A DNA stretch of 64,000 nt, from the NCBI RefSeq assembly GCF_000219625.1, contig NC_018217.1, positions 2,294,001 to 2,358,000 of the forward strand. The letters are read 5' to 3'. The translations under genes and the position numbers were made by a program. Source of the DNA: Zymoseptoria tritici IPO323. Taxonomy: Eukaryota > Ascomycota > Dothideomycetes > Mycosphaerellales > Mycosphaerellaceae. Positions 10,360-20,915 of the stretch are shown here, piece by piece. Position 1 is the first letter of the stretch, and every line of letters starts with the position of its first letter. Under the pieces are notes generated by a model. It had not been told where the DNA came from. It did no database searches and saw only the letters and a list, made by a program, of their open reading frames with translations.

Positions 10360-11059
10360 GGTTTCGGATGTAGCGAGGACACTGAAAGTTCTGAATGTGA
10401 TAACGAGAGTTGCTGTTGGGGAATTTGGTGGTACGAACAGTCTTTGGGGAGCCGGGCAGCGGCACTCTACTTATTCTCGACGTCAGATCTGCCAGCAACG
10501 AGGCCCACGAAGGCGGCTGGGTGATTGCGAGCCGCCCCCTTTGAAGCGAGGACTTGTTAAGAGGGCACTGGTGTGTTCGGCGGTTAGCCTCGTGGTGGGC
10601 AAGGCTTAGCAGCTCTAACGCATATCTCACGAATGCTGCAAGAACCACTCGAAGCAGCAGTGATCCAGCATTGTTGAAATAGCACGCGCCTGATGTTGCA
10701 GCTCTGTTTCAAGCCAGCTCCGACGGGCTTCATTACACCATAAGCTACGCACGCGCCGACAACCTTGTGAGCGCGAGGGATCAACTGGAGCAGAAGGGTT
10801 GTTGAGTCTTCACGGTTGGTGTATGCTGCTAAGGAGGTCCAGCGCGCTGCCTTGCGCTCCAAGGGATAACGAAGTTCCGACGATTTACCGCTGGCGCCGA
10901 TGAAAGCTCGCAATCCCGTTGTTTCGCTCGCAAGCGAGAACACCGCTCTCACAAAATAGCAATAAAAAGATGTTGCTTAAGGCGGCTGATACCTTATTTA
11001 CGAGAGTTTTCTACACCTACAAGATCGCTGTCCCAAAGACAGACAGAGGGCAAAAGGGC
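10360..11059. other. Intergenic, no gene recognised
   Basis: Only short open frames without family resemblance are present on both strands. The right end is A-rich on the plus strand and merges into the likely RNA polymerase III terminator of the tRNA gene. Confidence 0.5.
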
Positions 11060-11076
11060 AAAAAGAAAAAAAAAAG
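11060..11076 (-). terminator. T-run, probable RNA polymerase III terminator
   Basis: On the minus strand a run of about ten T residues, then C and five more T, follows the tRNA-Gly gene by roughly 60 bases. RNA polymerase III stops at such T-runs. The distance is longer than usual, so either the primary transcript has a long trailer or an earlier weak stop is used. Confidence 0.5.
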
Positions 11077-11134
11077 GCGCATTGAGAGATCGAACCCAAT
11101 CTATTCGCAGACATTTCCTGAATGAGGAAGTGTG

Positions 11135-11231
11135 TGCATCAGCCGTGAATCGAACACGGGGCTAGCCGACAATGAGGATGTCCGGGGACGCCCATTGGCA
11201 ACGGCTAATTTTACCACTAAACCACTGAAGC
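11135..11231 (-). tRNA. tRNA-Gly (GCC) with intron
   Basis: The RNA reads 5' GCTTCAG, then the D-arm TGGTTTAGTGGTAAAA, the anticodon stem AGCCG and the loop TTGCCA with anticodon GCC. An intron of about 26 nt follows position 37, then the stem partner CGGCT, the T-arm CCGTG-TTCGATT-CACGG, and the acceptor 3' strand CTGATGC plus discriminator A. The A-box (TGGTTTAGTGG) and B-box (GTTCGATTC) promoters are intact. Six of seven acceptor pairs form; position 3 against 70 is U-U, where most fungal tRNA-Gly genes have a pair. The anticodon and arms otherwise fit, so I call it functional or nearly so. The exact intron ends may slide by one or two bases. Confidence 0.85.
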
Positions 11232-11641
11232 CTGAAATCTTGGATGCAAGACCCTACCAGATTGGAGTATACGGCGATTTGCCATAATATATAGCTAAAA
11301 ATTTAAGCTTGCTCAGGCTTGAGCCTTTGGACTATACCATTTTCATGCTCTGAAGGGTTTTGAAGGCTCCGATTTGCAGATGGCTCTGTAAACGGATTTG
11401 ATACCACCAGAGCACCGATACGGCTGAAGCATGAGCGAGTGCAACCAACGGTAGTGACCCCTAGAGACTAGAACATATCTCCGACAGTTGGTCGTCTTCA
11501 CAACGAGAGTTCGGGGTTGTCGATGGTAGATACCTCAGGCAGAACTGTCAGCTTCCGAATACAGTTCACTCTTGCTCGAGAATAAGACGAAACATCATTT
11601 ACAAGCCATGGTCATTCGTTAGCAGCTCCTCTTGGACTGGA
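11232..11641. other. Intergenic between tRNA-Gly and UreD gene
   Basis: About 410 bp of probable promoter sequence for the plus-strand UreD gene. No open frame, repeat or RNA structure was recognised. Confidence 0.4.
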
Positions 11642-12649
11642 ATGTCCGCGAGCCCTTTCCTTAACGAGGCCTTATTGCCCGGCCATGGATCGATCCACCT
11701 GGCCCTGCTGCCGCCGAACACTCCCCGGCTCCGGACTGTCAAGTATCAGTATCCGTTGAAACTAGTTTCTCCTGCTCCGATCCGGATAGAGGCCGAAGCA
11801 GAACACTTGGTACATACAGTGTACCTTTTGACTTACGGCGGGGGTCTTGTAGCTGGGGATTGTATCGACTTAAAGATCGTCCTTGATCCTTCCACGAGAC
11901 TCATCCTGCTCACACAAGGGAGCACCAAGCTGTTCAAGTCGCCTAGCAGAGATGTGGTCAGCAGACAGCAAACAACGGTCACTCTGGCACCTGGATCAGC
12001 TCTGTGCTACCTTCCGGACCCAGTTCAGCCATTTGAGAACAGCTCTTTCGCGCAGGAACAAGTCTATAATGTCACCTTGAGAGACACGTCCAGGGTCGAC
12101 TGTGCAAGCTTATGCGTTCTGGACTGGGTCTCGAACGGACGTCCAGCGAATGGAGAGAACTGGTCGTTCCATCGATACGGAAGTCGCAATGAGATCTACA
12201 TGTATCTACCGGACGGTTCAAGAAAGCTACTTCTTCGAGACAATATGTCACTGGACGAGAAGTTCACTGCCGGGTCAATTGCAAATCGAATGGAAGGCTT
12301 TGCTATCTATGGAACACTAATACTCTTCGGACCACTATTCACCCATCTTGGCCAATTCTTCATGAAAGAGTTCAAGCTCCAGCCTCGTATCGGCGGGAAG
12401 AAATGGGACAGCGGCAGCGACAGTGGCGATGAAAATCTTGATCTGCATGTAGTACGTCGTGTCAAAAGACAGCGAAGAGAGACCGCGACGGGTCTCTTGT
12501 GGTCCGCGGCGTCCGTCCGAGAATGTGTTCTGGTCAAGTTCGGAGCACCCACTCTCGAAGCCGCCCGGAACTGGCTGCATACCATGCTGAGTGATGAGGG
12601 CAGCGTGTCGACTCACTTCGGCGAAAGAGCGCTACTCTGTCTCCGATGA
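11642..12649 (+). CDS. ureD: Urease accessory protein UreD
   Basis: A single uninterrupted exon of 335 residues. The sequence matches the UreD/UreH family: GHGSIHLALLPPNTPRLRTVKYQYPLKL near the N-terminus (residues 14-41), the hallmark YLLTYGGGLVAGDCIDL (around 61-77), LTQGSTKLFK (around 90-99), and a block around residue 125 (LPDPVQPFENSSFAQ). UreD is the scaffold that recruits UreF and UreG to apo-urease for nickel insertion and carbamylation of the active-site lysine, in the cytosol. The segment around residues 260-285 (GSDSGDENLDLHVVRRVKRQRRET) is a less conserved insert typical of fungal forms. It overlaps the following minus-strand gene by 18 bp, tail to tail. No other urease gene is in the window. 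Confidence 0.95.
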   Translation: MSASPFLNEALLPGHGSIHLALLPPNTPRLRTVKYQYPLKLVSPAPIRIEAEAEHLVHTVYLLTYGGGLVAGDCIDLKIVLDPSTRLILLTQGSTKLFKSPSRDVVSRQQTTVTLAPGSALCYLPDPVQPFENSSFAQEQVYNVTLRDTSRVDCASLCVLDWVSNGRPANGENWSFHRYGSRNEIYMYLPDGSRKLLLRDNMSLDEKFTAGSIANRMEGFAIYGTLILFGPLFTHLGQFFMKEFKLQPRIGGKKWDSGSDSGDENLDLHVVRRVKRQRRETATGLLWSAASVRECVLVKFGAPTLEAARNWLHTMLSDEGSVSTHFGERALLCLR

Positions 12650-13288
12650 TCTTCTCCTCCTCCGAAACACCCCTGCGAGCTGAGAAACGATCTTGCTCAC
12701 CTTCGAAGACGAGTCGTGCAACGCCATCTCGTTGAAGATGTTCCGCAGATCCTGCCTGGTGTCCACTTCCGAACCTGGTCGCCACGCCAGATTCACCAAT
12801 CCTGCTGCTTCGCCCACCAGTAGCAGGGAATTGACCCGCAGCTCCTTCGGTGTAGGACGAATCCAATAGCCCCTCTTCTGGATTCCAACATGGCGTTGAA
12901 CCTCTGCGTCGATCATGGCTTCCGTGTGCTCGGACTCTTCGAGTGTCGCCCGCACGAACCCTCGAAGCAATGTCGCGAACGCTGCGTCTCCTAAGTTCTG
13001 TCTTATCACCGAAGCCGAGAGCACGTTGTCCCAGATCAGTCGGCACCGCTCTCGGGATAAGACGGCGGGTCTGATGGTAGCTCGCAACGGACTGTTGGCG
13101 ACGCGGGCGAGAGGTAGAAGGCGCATGTCTGATGGACGCTCCAGGCTGCTGCTCCGTGGCCTTACCATGTCTGGGAATTCTGTTGCAACGAGATGGTCGA
13201 TACGATCGTTGCTTAGGGCGGAAGGGATGGCAGCTGGTGAGGATTCTCTGGGTGGAGGGTTGAGCAGGCGGACGCTGTCTTTACTCAT
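12632..13288 (-). CDS. Hypothetical protein
   Basis: An intronless frame gives 218 residues from the ATG at 13288; an in-frame upstream ATG at 13330 would add 14. I do not recognise the family. It opens with KDSVRLLNPPPRESSP. The middle is a helical block (RERCRLIWDNVLSASVIRQNLGD, then AFATLLRGFVRATLEESEHTEAM), followed by RGYWIRPTPKELRVNSLLLVGEAAG, and the C-terminus ends in a basic run RRRRRSSETE. There is no clear signal peptide or membrane segment. The even codon use and the absence of stops over 218 codons support a real gene, but this is weak evidence. Its 3' end overlaps the end of ureD by 18 bp in opposite orientation. Confidence 0.55.
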   Translation of the reverse strand: MSKDSVRLLNPPPRESSPAAIPSALSNDRIDHLVATEFPDMVRPRSSSLERPSDMRLLPLARVANSPLRATIRPAVLSRERCRLIWDNVLSASVIRQNLGDAAFATLLRGFVRATLEESEHTEAMIDAEVQRHVGIQKRGYWIRPTPKELRVNSLLLVGEAAGLVNLAWRPGSEVDTRQDLRNIFNEMALHDSSSKVSKIVSQLAGVFRRRRRSSETE

Positions 13289-13707
13289 CAGAACGGACAG
13301 TAGCGAAGTGTTTAATGGATACCAGAGCACGATGCAAAACCGGACAGATTGTCTCTATGTCTGGGCAGATCGAAACGACAGCAAACTCTGACTTCTTTGA
13401 CTTCATTGAATAGTATCGTCAGAACTGTGTGGAAAGGCGTGCGGTTGTCAAGAACTTGATGGCGGCCGCTGGAATGTCAGTCAGCAGCAATCAGTAGCAA
13501 GCACGCTCTCCGAAGATAATCGACCGGGCAAGACACCTGATATTTGATCGTCAGAAGCAGTGACAACGAGAACCCTCTGTTCGTGTTCCAGGTATCTGAT
13601 ACACCACCCCTACTCTAGCAGGTACAATGCCCTCCATCTTCAACAATTGGTCCTGTACATTTCCCAAGTTGTCTTCCTCTTCAAGAGTTCCACACCAGGT
13701 GTGCCCA

Positions 13708-16368
13708 TCAAGCTACAGTCCCACACTCCGCACAAACCAACCTCGTACCATCCTTGTTTCTTCTCGCGGAGAAAGATCCACTCCCACACCTCCCACACCT
13801 CATCTCATCCTCTCTCGCATCCTCGAACTCGTCTTCCTCCGCACTACTCACTTCATCGCTCAATCGACTCACCACACTTGCATTGCGATCCATTGGTGGT
13901 CGCACAGCGAGATGGCCTGTTCCGTCCGCGGTACTATCGCCGGAGATGGACGCACCGGAAGTTACGTGGTGAGAGTGGGCTTTGTGCGCTTCTGTAGCTT
14001 CGCGCATGCGTTCGGCGCGCGCGTTCCAGAGTTTGCTGTCCCAGAAGAGGTAGGAACGATCGCCTTCTAGATCGAGGACGTTGGTCTTCTCGCTGTCATC
14101 TGCCGTAGGTTGGCGCGAAGAGTCGGTGGACGATGGAGTGAGTACTCCGCCGCTGGTGGATTGAGTTACCTTCTGAGGAGAGGTAGGAGATTTTTCCTCT
14201 GCGGTGGCCAAGGCAGGACTACTCGTAGTAGCTTTGCCGTGGCTGGACTCATTCGTATTGATGCGAGTAAGCCCCTTCAGCGACTTTGGTGGTGAGACAG
14301 ACCGACTCGTGGGCTTCGAGTCCGTTATGCTTCCTGTCATACTACCTGCTGTACTATCAACCTCCATGCCTTGCCGCCATGTTAAGATGCGGTCTGAAGG
14401 TGCCTGCGTGGATGTAGATGTCCTAGGCTCGCGCAGGCTTGGCTGTGAGGCTTTCGTTGCTAGTGATCCCGGGCGACCTGATCTGTTGCCTCGCTTCGAG
14501 AACAGAGAAGATCGGTCAGTATCGTCTCGTTGCCGTTTAGACCATGCGCAGTCCTGGCGGAAGACTTTGATTTTGCCATTGAAATCCGCAGTAACTATGA
14601 TGTTGCCGGCTTTGTGGGCTGAACGCGACATGTACGCCGGTGACTCTTTTCGAGACTCTGTCCGATCGAGATGTAGACTGCTACCGCTTTCGGTTGGCGC
14701 TTTTTCCGATCGGGGTCGTGGTGGAGGTGGCATCGAAATTGATCCTCCGGATTGCTCTCCGTGACTGAGCAGAGTGACCGGCGGCGGATTGCAAAGATCG
14801 TAGAGAGGGTCCTCCGATCGGCTGAGGTGCAGCCGCGTTTTGGCAGGCGCCATGCAGACCACCGTGGTGATACTATCATGAGCTTCAAACATCTCTACAG
14901 GCGTTTTGTCCCGTTTTTCGCCATGTGACTGATGTAGCGACCATATGTATGCTTTACGGTCTTCGCTGCCACAAACGACATACCGACCGTCGTCACTCAG
15001 ACTGGCTCGGATCTGACTGCAATTGTTCTCGCCGCCCCTGAACTTGAGCTCGAGGCTTTTGTCGCGAAAGTTGTACAGTCGTACTCGAGAATCGTTGCTT
15101 GTTATGAGGACCTTGAGGTCGCCACTGGAGCTGTATTGCGCTTGAAGTCCAGTGATTTTGCTGCCTTTGGCGTTGTTGCCTCGTGTCGATCGAACGTGGA
15201 CTTGCGTCTGATATTTCAGACCTTCGGTTTCGTAAAACATGCAAAGTCCACTTAAACAACCTGCCATGGCAGACTTGCCGTCCGGCGTGAAAGCCACAGC
15301 TGTGATCATGTCCGGGAGCTGCGCTGAAAACGCGACGCTCTTGTCGGGTATACTCCATAGCCTCAGCTTCGAGTCCAAAGAGCCGGCGAGGAAGAATCGA
15401 TCGTCCTTGGGATGGAATGCTATCGAGGGAACAAAGTCTTTATGTTTGAATGTGCACAGACATTCAGCTCTGCTGACGTGCCACAGTCGCACAGTCTTAT
15501 CCATGGATGATGACAGCAGAAAGTTGTTCTTGCTCCAGCTGAGGTCCAATATCGTCGACGTGTGCCCTTCAAATTCTCGAATAGGTTTCTTCTGGAAGAC
15601 AGGCGCGCTGAGGTGCTCCCCGTTTGCGCCAGCTCCGTTGTCTTCGCTCTCACGATACTCCTGTTGCTCATGACGTTGTCTGTCCTCCTTGCTGGACAAA
15701 ACTGCCCACACGCGAACTACTTTGTCGGCTCCCGCCGCGGCGAGATACTTGCCATCTCTGCTGAACTCCATCGCCCAGATCGTGTTGGCATCGCTCGCAG
15801 GTGCTGAGCTCTTTCGACGGAGCTTGTTGGCACTTGACCGCCGTTGCAAGTTTGGCTTCCCAGTGCATTCCAGCTCTTGTGCAAGAAAGACACGATCAAA
15901 CTCGCGCTTTTGTTGATGCCTCGCGCCGACTTTGATGTACGCAGGAGGTTGAGGATGTCTTGGGTTGTAACCAAAGTTCTGGGTGAAGACCTCCGCATTA
16001 TTGCCCTCGGGGCGACCATCGCTCAGGATCGACTCATCGTCTCTTGCGCTTTCCGGCGCATCTTTCTTCTTCCCGCCCATCAAGCGACTGAGAAACGAGA
16101 CGGCTTTGACGCCCTTTTTCAATTCTCTGTTCGGTGATGCGATGCTTTCCAAGGTTTCCGTTCTCGAGAGCGGCTCCAGACTCGCTGTTGTGGGCGTATG
16201 CTCTGTTGGTAATTGCCTGTCATCTCCTCTTGGTGCACTCCCATCTTTGTTTGCGGTCCGTGGTCGTGTCGAATTATTTTGAGGCGTCGTGTTGTAGGTT
16301 CGATTGAGAATATGCTGTTGCGACAAACCCGTCAGCATCAGACAAGGTGGTACAGCCACGGTAGCCAT
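13708..16368 (-). CDS. WD40-repeat protein, WDR44/Dgr2-like, with C-terminal zinc-ribbon-like motif
   Basis: A single exon of 886 residues is read from ATG 16368. The frame stays open upstream to 16668, so a longer start or an upstream exon cannot be excluded. Residues 1-195 are low-complexity and include a basic motif (LSRLMGGKKKD). WD40 repeats run from about residue 195 to 520 with typical ends: KVVRVWAV, KTVRLWHV, SKLRLWSI, SRVRLYNF, KAYIWSL, and after a Ser/Pro-rich insert another blade GKIKVFRQ. This arrangement, with a split last blade, matches WDR44 (a Rab11 effector) and yeast Dgr2/Ymr102c. A Ser/Thr-rich tail follows. The last 32 residues contain CGRCG...CAECG, two CxxC pairs able to bind zinc. 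The role is inferred as membrane-traffic or signalling scaffold. Confidence 0.85.
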   Translation of the reverse strand: MATVAVPPCLMLTGLSQQHILNRTYNTTPQNNSTRPRTANKDGSAPRGDDRQLPTEHTPTTASLEPLSRTETLESIASPNRELKKGVKAVSFLSRLMGGKKKDAPESARDDESILSDGRPEGNNAEVFTQNFGYNPRHPQPPAYIKVGARHQQKREFDRVFLAQELECTGKPNLQRRSSANKLRRKSSAPASDANTIWAMEFSRDGKYLAAAGADKVVRVWAVLSSKEDRQRHEQQEYRESEDNGAGANGEHLSAPVFQKKPIREFEGHTSTILDLSWSKNNFLLSSSMDKTVRLWHVSRAECLCTFKHKDFVPSIAFHPKDDRFFLAGSLDSKLRLWSIPDKSVAFSAQLPDMITAVAFTPDGKSAMAGCLSGLCMFYETEGLKYQTQVHVRSTRGNNAKGSKITGLQAQYSSSGDLKVLITSNDSRVRLYNFRDKSLELKFRGGENNCSQIRASLSDDGRYVVCGSEDRKAYIWSLHQSHGEKRDKTPVEMFEAHDSITTVVCMAPAKTRLHLSRSEDPLYDLCNPPPVTLLSHGEQSGGSISMPPPPRPRSEKAPTESGSSLHLDRTESRKESPAYMSRSAHKAGNIIVTADFNGKIKVFRQDCAWSKRQRDDTDRSSLFSKRGNRSGRPGSLATKASQPSLREPRTSTSTQAPSDRILTWRQGMEVDSTAGSMTGSITDSKPTSRSVSPPKSLKGLTRINTNESSHGKATTSSPALATAEEKSPTSPQKVTQSTSGGVLTPSSTDSSRQPTADDSEKTNVLDLEGDRSYLFWDSKLWNARAERMREATEAHKAHSHHVTSGASISGDSTADGTGHLAVRPPMDRNASVVSRLSDEVSSAEEDEFEDAREDEMRCGRCGSGSFSARRNKDGTRLVCAECGTVA

Positions 16369-16668
16369 CGTGGGGCGTGAATGGCGCGGTCGTGGCAGGA
16401 ATGCTGTCGCAGATTGCGTACCTGTGAAAGAGGATCGATCGGAGATGGTGATTCCGGTCTGCCATTGAGGTCCGTGGCACCTCCGGTCGAAGCATGCGAG
16501 GTGTGAGACGACAGCGTTCTTATCAAACGACTCGGGGAAGGCCAGCCACTGGCAGAGTCTGGCCGGTTTGCTGTGTTCTATGTCAGCCTTGCTTGTCCGG
16601 CCTGCACGCACCCGCGACTTGGTTTCAGCCAGCTGTGTACCAGCAACCCTTGTGATCGCGGGCTGCAA

Positions 16669-17720
16669 GCGAGTCGCGACACACCGGGGAATGACCTACC
16701 TCCAGCGCGTGATGCGGGAGATGTTGGCCGCGCAGGAGCGACTCGCGCATAGGATCCTCCATTTTCGACTCCTCTATGGACCGGTGACTGCGCAGGCGAT
16801 GGGGCTTGATCGTGATCGAAAGGATCCGTCAGAGTGATGGCGGGCAGAGAGATCACTGGTTCCATCTCAGTGCAGCTTTGCGCTCACGCTCGCATCTCGA
16901 CGATGGTACAACGACGCAAGCGAATGTAGACCCCCTTATCGAGAGGTACACAGGATTGTTGTACTCGTCAAAGGCGCCGCGGAGACATCGGACGGAGTTG
17001 AAGAATATCGGGTCTTGACTATCAGCTCCTTCGGGTCCACCAGATTCGCAATGAAGCTTGCGCCGCACACAACGTGGCTAGAGCGAGCGGTGCGCGAGTG
17101 AGGATGATGGCGGTAGGGAAAGGTGAGGCTCGTGCTAGAACTGAGAGAAGAAGAAGCGAAGCCCGTAGTGTTCATGGCGAATGCTTCTTCGTGGTCTAGA
17201 TAGGTACCTTTGAGAAGTTGTCGTAAAGGATGGTAGTTGCGACGTCATGCCTCTGAGATCCGCTTCCTCCACTTTTCACGGACATACGAAGTCCTACGCG
17301 AAGACAGAGCCGTAGCATCCGGCTTCGTAATCAGCTGGAAAGGAAAGGATACGAAACCACTCACTTTGCCACGATGAATCGATGCCGGCCATATTCATTG
17401 TCTCCAAGGCTCTGGCATCCTACAGAGTCAACATCCAAGTGGACAGTGAAAAGCAACGTGTAAGACAGACGGAAGCATGCGTGAGAAATTGTGAATATTG
17501 ATGCCATAGAACTTGTTTTTCGAGAGATCTACTGCTCTCTCTCCTCTATTCGTCTTCATCTAACAAACAGGGAATCATTGCACTCGTAAAAGCAACCCAA
17601 ACAGCCCTTTTTCCGGAACGCCATTCTGCATGCTCTCCTTGCTAGCAACGCTCTCAGGTGGTCATCAAAGCGTGACACCATGCCAACGAAACATCGCTCC
17701 ATTAAACGCGAACGAGTCGT
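16669..17720. other. Intergenic, no gene recognised
   Basis: Lies between the start side of the WD40 gene and the 3' end of eEF3, so it should contain the WD40 promoter and the eEF3 3' UTR. Open frames here are under 100 codons and look random. Confidence 0.5.
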
Positions 17721-20700
17721 CTAATCATCCTCATCAGAGAACACCTCCTCACCACGCTTGCGGCGGGCCATGCGGTCCTTCTTCTTCTTGCGAAGCTCGG
17801 CGGATGTAAGCTTCTTGGCCTTCTTGGTGGACTCGATCTTGTTGCCCATGGCGTCGAACTTCTCCTCCTCCTCTTCCTCGCCCTTGAGACGAGGTCCAGC
17901 ACCCTGGCCTTGCACCCAGTTGTGTCCCGAAGGAGTCATGCGGCCGTCTTGCACCGCCCACACTTCCTCAGTGAGATCCTTGGTGAACTCAGCAGAGTGA
18001 GTGATGATGATGACACCACCCTCGAAGGACTTAAGAGCCTTGGAGAGGGCACCGAGGGAGTCACGGTCGAGGTAGTTGGTCGGCTCGTCGAGGACGACCA
18101 AGTGGGGACGTTGCCATGAGCAGGCAGCGAGCACAACCTTGACACGCTGACCACCAGAGAGACCACGCATGCGGGAGTGGGAAACGAGCTCGGCGTCGAG
18201 GCCGAAGTAGGCGCAGTGGGCCTCGATCTCCTTGCGGACAAGGGGACGGAACTGACCGCTGGCGAGGGCCTCCTTCTGATCGACATCAGCCACCATCTTC
18301 TGATGGGAAGCGATGAGCTCAGTGCGAGGGATCCAGGCGTTGTCCGCAGTCATCATGGGTGTCCACTTCTCGTTCTTCAAGCCAATGTTGTCACCGAGAG
18401 CGAACGAACACTCGTACTCGTAGGAGTTCTTGAACTTTCTTCGGCTGTGAATACCAATGACACGACGTTGTGTGCCCTCGATTCTGTAAATCTTGTCCAT
18501 GGCCTTCTCATCCTCATCGGTGACGATCTTGTTGGCACGATCCATCGTCTCACGATCCTCACCAGTCTGGAAACGCCATTGGATGTACTCGGATGGGGTC
18601 TTGTCGAGGTGGTGATCGATATGGGCGAAAGCGTGCTGCTTGATGTAGGCGATACGGATGTTCTCGTGCTGGTAGACATCACCCTTGGTCGGGATGAGCT
18701 CACCGGTCAGGACGTTGACAAGAGTCGACTTGCCAGCACCGTTGGGACCGATGACAGCGATACGGGAGCCCAGCGAGCACTGGAAGTTGATGTCCATGAT
18801 CTGTGGGCGGGCGCTGCCGGGGTATTGGAAGGTCATGTTGCTGACACGGACAATGGCCTTGGCCTTGGTCTTGACACCCTCGAGGAAACCGGGCTCTGGG
18901 AAGCGGAACTCCATCTCGGAAGCTCCGAGCTCGTAGTAAGATCGAGCAGATGGGACACGCTTGACGAATTCGCTCATCTTTCCGCGGTAACGCTTGAGCT
19001 TGAAGCGCTCGTAGTGGATCACGTGCTGGACGACATTGTCGAGGAACTTGCTGTCGTGAGAGATGATGATGGATGTGCAAGGAGAGTTGACGAGGTAGTC
19101 CTCGAGCCACTTGACGTTCTTCACGTCCAAGTGGTTGGTTGGCTCGTCGAGCAAGAGGATGTCGGGCTTCTCGAAGACAGCGCGGGCAAGCGCGAGCTTC
19201 ATCTTCCAGCCTCCGGAGAGAGATGTGATGAGACCGTTGACTTGCTCGGGAACAAAGCCGAACTCGTCCATGGTCTTGCGGACATCGTCCTCGGTGAGCT
19301 CGAGACCAGCCTGCTTGAGCTTGTACACAGTCCAGTCGATGACAGTCATCTCAGTATCAGCAGCGTCCAGATCGTGCTCGACGTAGACAGTCTTGACCTC
19401 GCTCTGCTTGGGGAAACCCTCGACCTGCTCGTTGTTGATGGCGCGCATGAGAGTCGTCTTGCCGGAGCCGTTGGGTCCGAGCAGACCGTAACGCTGACCG
19501 CGCTTGAGGCGGAGATGGGTCTGGTTGAGCAAGATCTTGGCACCGTAGGCCAAGTTGAATGTGCAGTTGCAGAGATCCTCGCCCTCCTCCTCATCGGGCT
19601 CGACCTCGTCCTCCTCAGCTGCACCTGGAGAAGCGCGCTTGCGGAGAGCCTCGACGACACCCTGTGCCTGGTCGTCGATGATTGCGCTCAAGTAGGGCAC
19701 GATGTTGATGTTCCAGGTAACGGCCTCCTTGTCCTTTTCGTCGATGAGCTGGCCACCAATGGCGGCGATGTAAGTGAGAACAGGCTCGTACTTGGCCTCG
19801 TTGGCGTGCTTGAGATCGGGAGCGCTGAGAATCTCCTTGAGTTTCTCCAAAACGGTAGCGGTATCGCCGACGAGCGAGACCTCTGGGATTTTGCCGTCCT
19901 TGACGTTACCGACACGGATGAGGGTGTCAAGACCCTGCTTGGTCTTCTCGCGAGCCTCGGGATCAGCCAAGTTGTCGTTGTTGAGTTGGAGTTGAGGCAT
20001 GAGCTTTGGCAAGAAGGCGGCCACAATGTTGGGGTCCTCGACAAGCTTGCACATGTTGTCGATAATGACGGCAGTCTTGCGCTTGATGGCGGTCTCGCGC
20101 TCCTTCAGACCACGCTCAAGCAGAGGCACCATGATGGCGAGAGTTGGCTCGTGAACGTCAGTGACGAAAGTGGTGGCACCGAGCAAGTGGACGGTCTCAG
20201 GGACGTGCTCTGGCTTTGCGATACACTTGATCAGTTCGGGGATGAAGCGATCGATATCCTTGTTGACGATAAGTTCGCAAACTTTCTCCATTGTTCCGTA
20301 TGCCCTCTTCTTGACTTCTGGCTTGGTGTCCCACATGGCCTCGGAGACGATGGGGATGAGATCGGGGACGCGGAGGGCGGTCTGGGCGGGTGCGCTGACG
20401 CAGAGAGCCTCGATGCAGTCGAGATCGCACATCTTTTCGGGCCACTTCTGGGCGTTGCGGATGGACTCGACGAAGCAGGGAATGAGTAGCTTCACCGCGT
20501 TGGCGTTGACGGCCTTGGTGATGGAGAGGGCGGCGTTTTGGGCGGCAGTCTTGACCGGTGCCATCTTGTCGCCGACGGCGGAGAGGACTGCTGGGAGAAG
20601 CTGCACGAGGAATGGCTCGACTGATGGTGAGACATTGGCGTGCTGTGCAATGCTGGCGATGGCCTCGCAGCCGATTTGTCGGATGTTGGCGTCCTTCTTG

Positions 20701-20915
20701 TTGGCGAGCATCTTCTTCAGGCTCTCGACGGCCTTGGTGGGCGCATCGTGATCCTGAATGTCGCCGTTGATGAACGTGGCGATTTCTTGCTGTGCGCTCT
20801 TCGCCTCGTCGGCGGTTTTGCTGACGGAAAGCTTGGTGAAGAGCTCATCGAGCACCTTCACGCTCTGCTTGTTCTCCGCCTTTGATTGAGCCTCCATTGT
20901 TGCGGACGGGGCCAT
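17721..20915 (-). CDS. YEF3: Translation elongation factor 3 (eEF3), ABC-F ATPase
   Basis: An intronless frame of 1064 residues from ATG 20915 ([12 protein letters not shown]). The frame is open further upstream, but that part looks like leader. HEAT repeats occupy about residues 40-350, followed by a four-helix linker and two ABC domains: Walker [11 protein letters not shown] and [10 protein letters not shown], signatures [14 protein letters not shown] and [14 protein letters not shown], Walker [13 protein letters not shown] and [13 protein letters not shown] chromodomain-like insert sits in the second ABC domain ([20 protein letters not shown]). The tail is Lys-rich ([22 protein letters not shown]) and ends FSDEDD. 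eEF3 is the fungal-specific ribosome ATPase that releases E-site tRNA and helps eEF1A deliver aminoacyl-tRNA. The strong third-position C/G bias fits high expression and explains the very long open frame on the opposite strand. Confidence 0.98.
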   Translation of the reverse strand: MAPSATMEAQSKAENKQSVKVLDELFTKLSVSKTADEAKSAQQEIATFINGDIQDHDAPTKAVESLKKMLANKKDANIRQIGCEAIASIAQHANVSPSVEPFLVQLLPAVLSAVGDKMAPVKTAAQNAALSITKAVNANAVKLLIPCFVESIRNAQKWPEKMCDLDCIEALCVSAPAQTALRVPDLIPIVSEAMWDTKPEVKKRAYGTMEKVCELIVNKDIDRFIPELIKCIAKPEHVPETVHLLGATTFVTDVHEPTLAIMVPLLERGLKERETAIKRKTAVIIDNMCKLVEDPNIVAAFLPKLMPQLQLNNDNLADPEAREKTKQGLDTLIRVGNVKDGKIPEVSLVGDTATVLEKLKEILSAPDLKHANEAKYEPVLTYIAAIGGQLIDEKDKEAVTWNINIVPYLSAIIDDQAQGVVEALRKRASPGAAEEDEVEPDEEEGEDLCNCTFNLAYGAKILLNQTHLRLKRGQRYGLLGPNGSGKTTLMRAINNEQVEGFPKQSEVKTVYVEHDLDAADTEMTVIDWTVYKLKQAGLELTEDDVRKTMDEFGFVPEQVNGLITSLSGGWKMKLALARAVFEKPDILLLDEPTNHLDVKNVKWLEDYLVNSPCTSIIISHDSKFLDNVVQHVIHYERFKLKRYRGKMSEFVKRVPSARSYYELGASEMEFRFPEPGFLEGVKTKAKAIVRVSNMTFQYPGSARPQIMDINFQCSLGSRIAVIGPNGAGKSTLVNVLTGELIPTKGDVYQHENIRIAYIKQHAFAHIDHHLDKTPSEYIQWRFQTGEDRETMDRANKIVTDEDEKAMDKIYRIEGTQRRVIGIHSRRKFKNSYEYECSFALGDNIGLKNEKWTPMMTADNAWIPRTELIASHQKMVADVDQKEALASGQFRPLVRKEIEAHCAYFGLDAELVSHSRMRGLSGGQRVKVVLAACSWQRPHLVVLDEPTNYLDRDSLGALSKALKSFEGGVIIITHSAEFTKDLTEEVWAVQDGRMTPSGHNWVQGQGAGPRLKGEEEEEEKFDAMGNKIESTKKAKKLTSAELRKKKKDRMARRKRGEEVFSDEDD

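Noticed and set aside
18177..20489. 770-codon open frame on plus, antisense inside the eEF3 gene
   Set aside because: It mirrors the eEF3 frame; strong codon bias of eEF3 removes stop codons on the other strand. The predicted protein is low-complexity (Leu, Val, Asp, Glu) with no domain.
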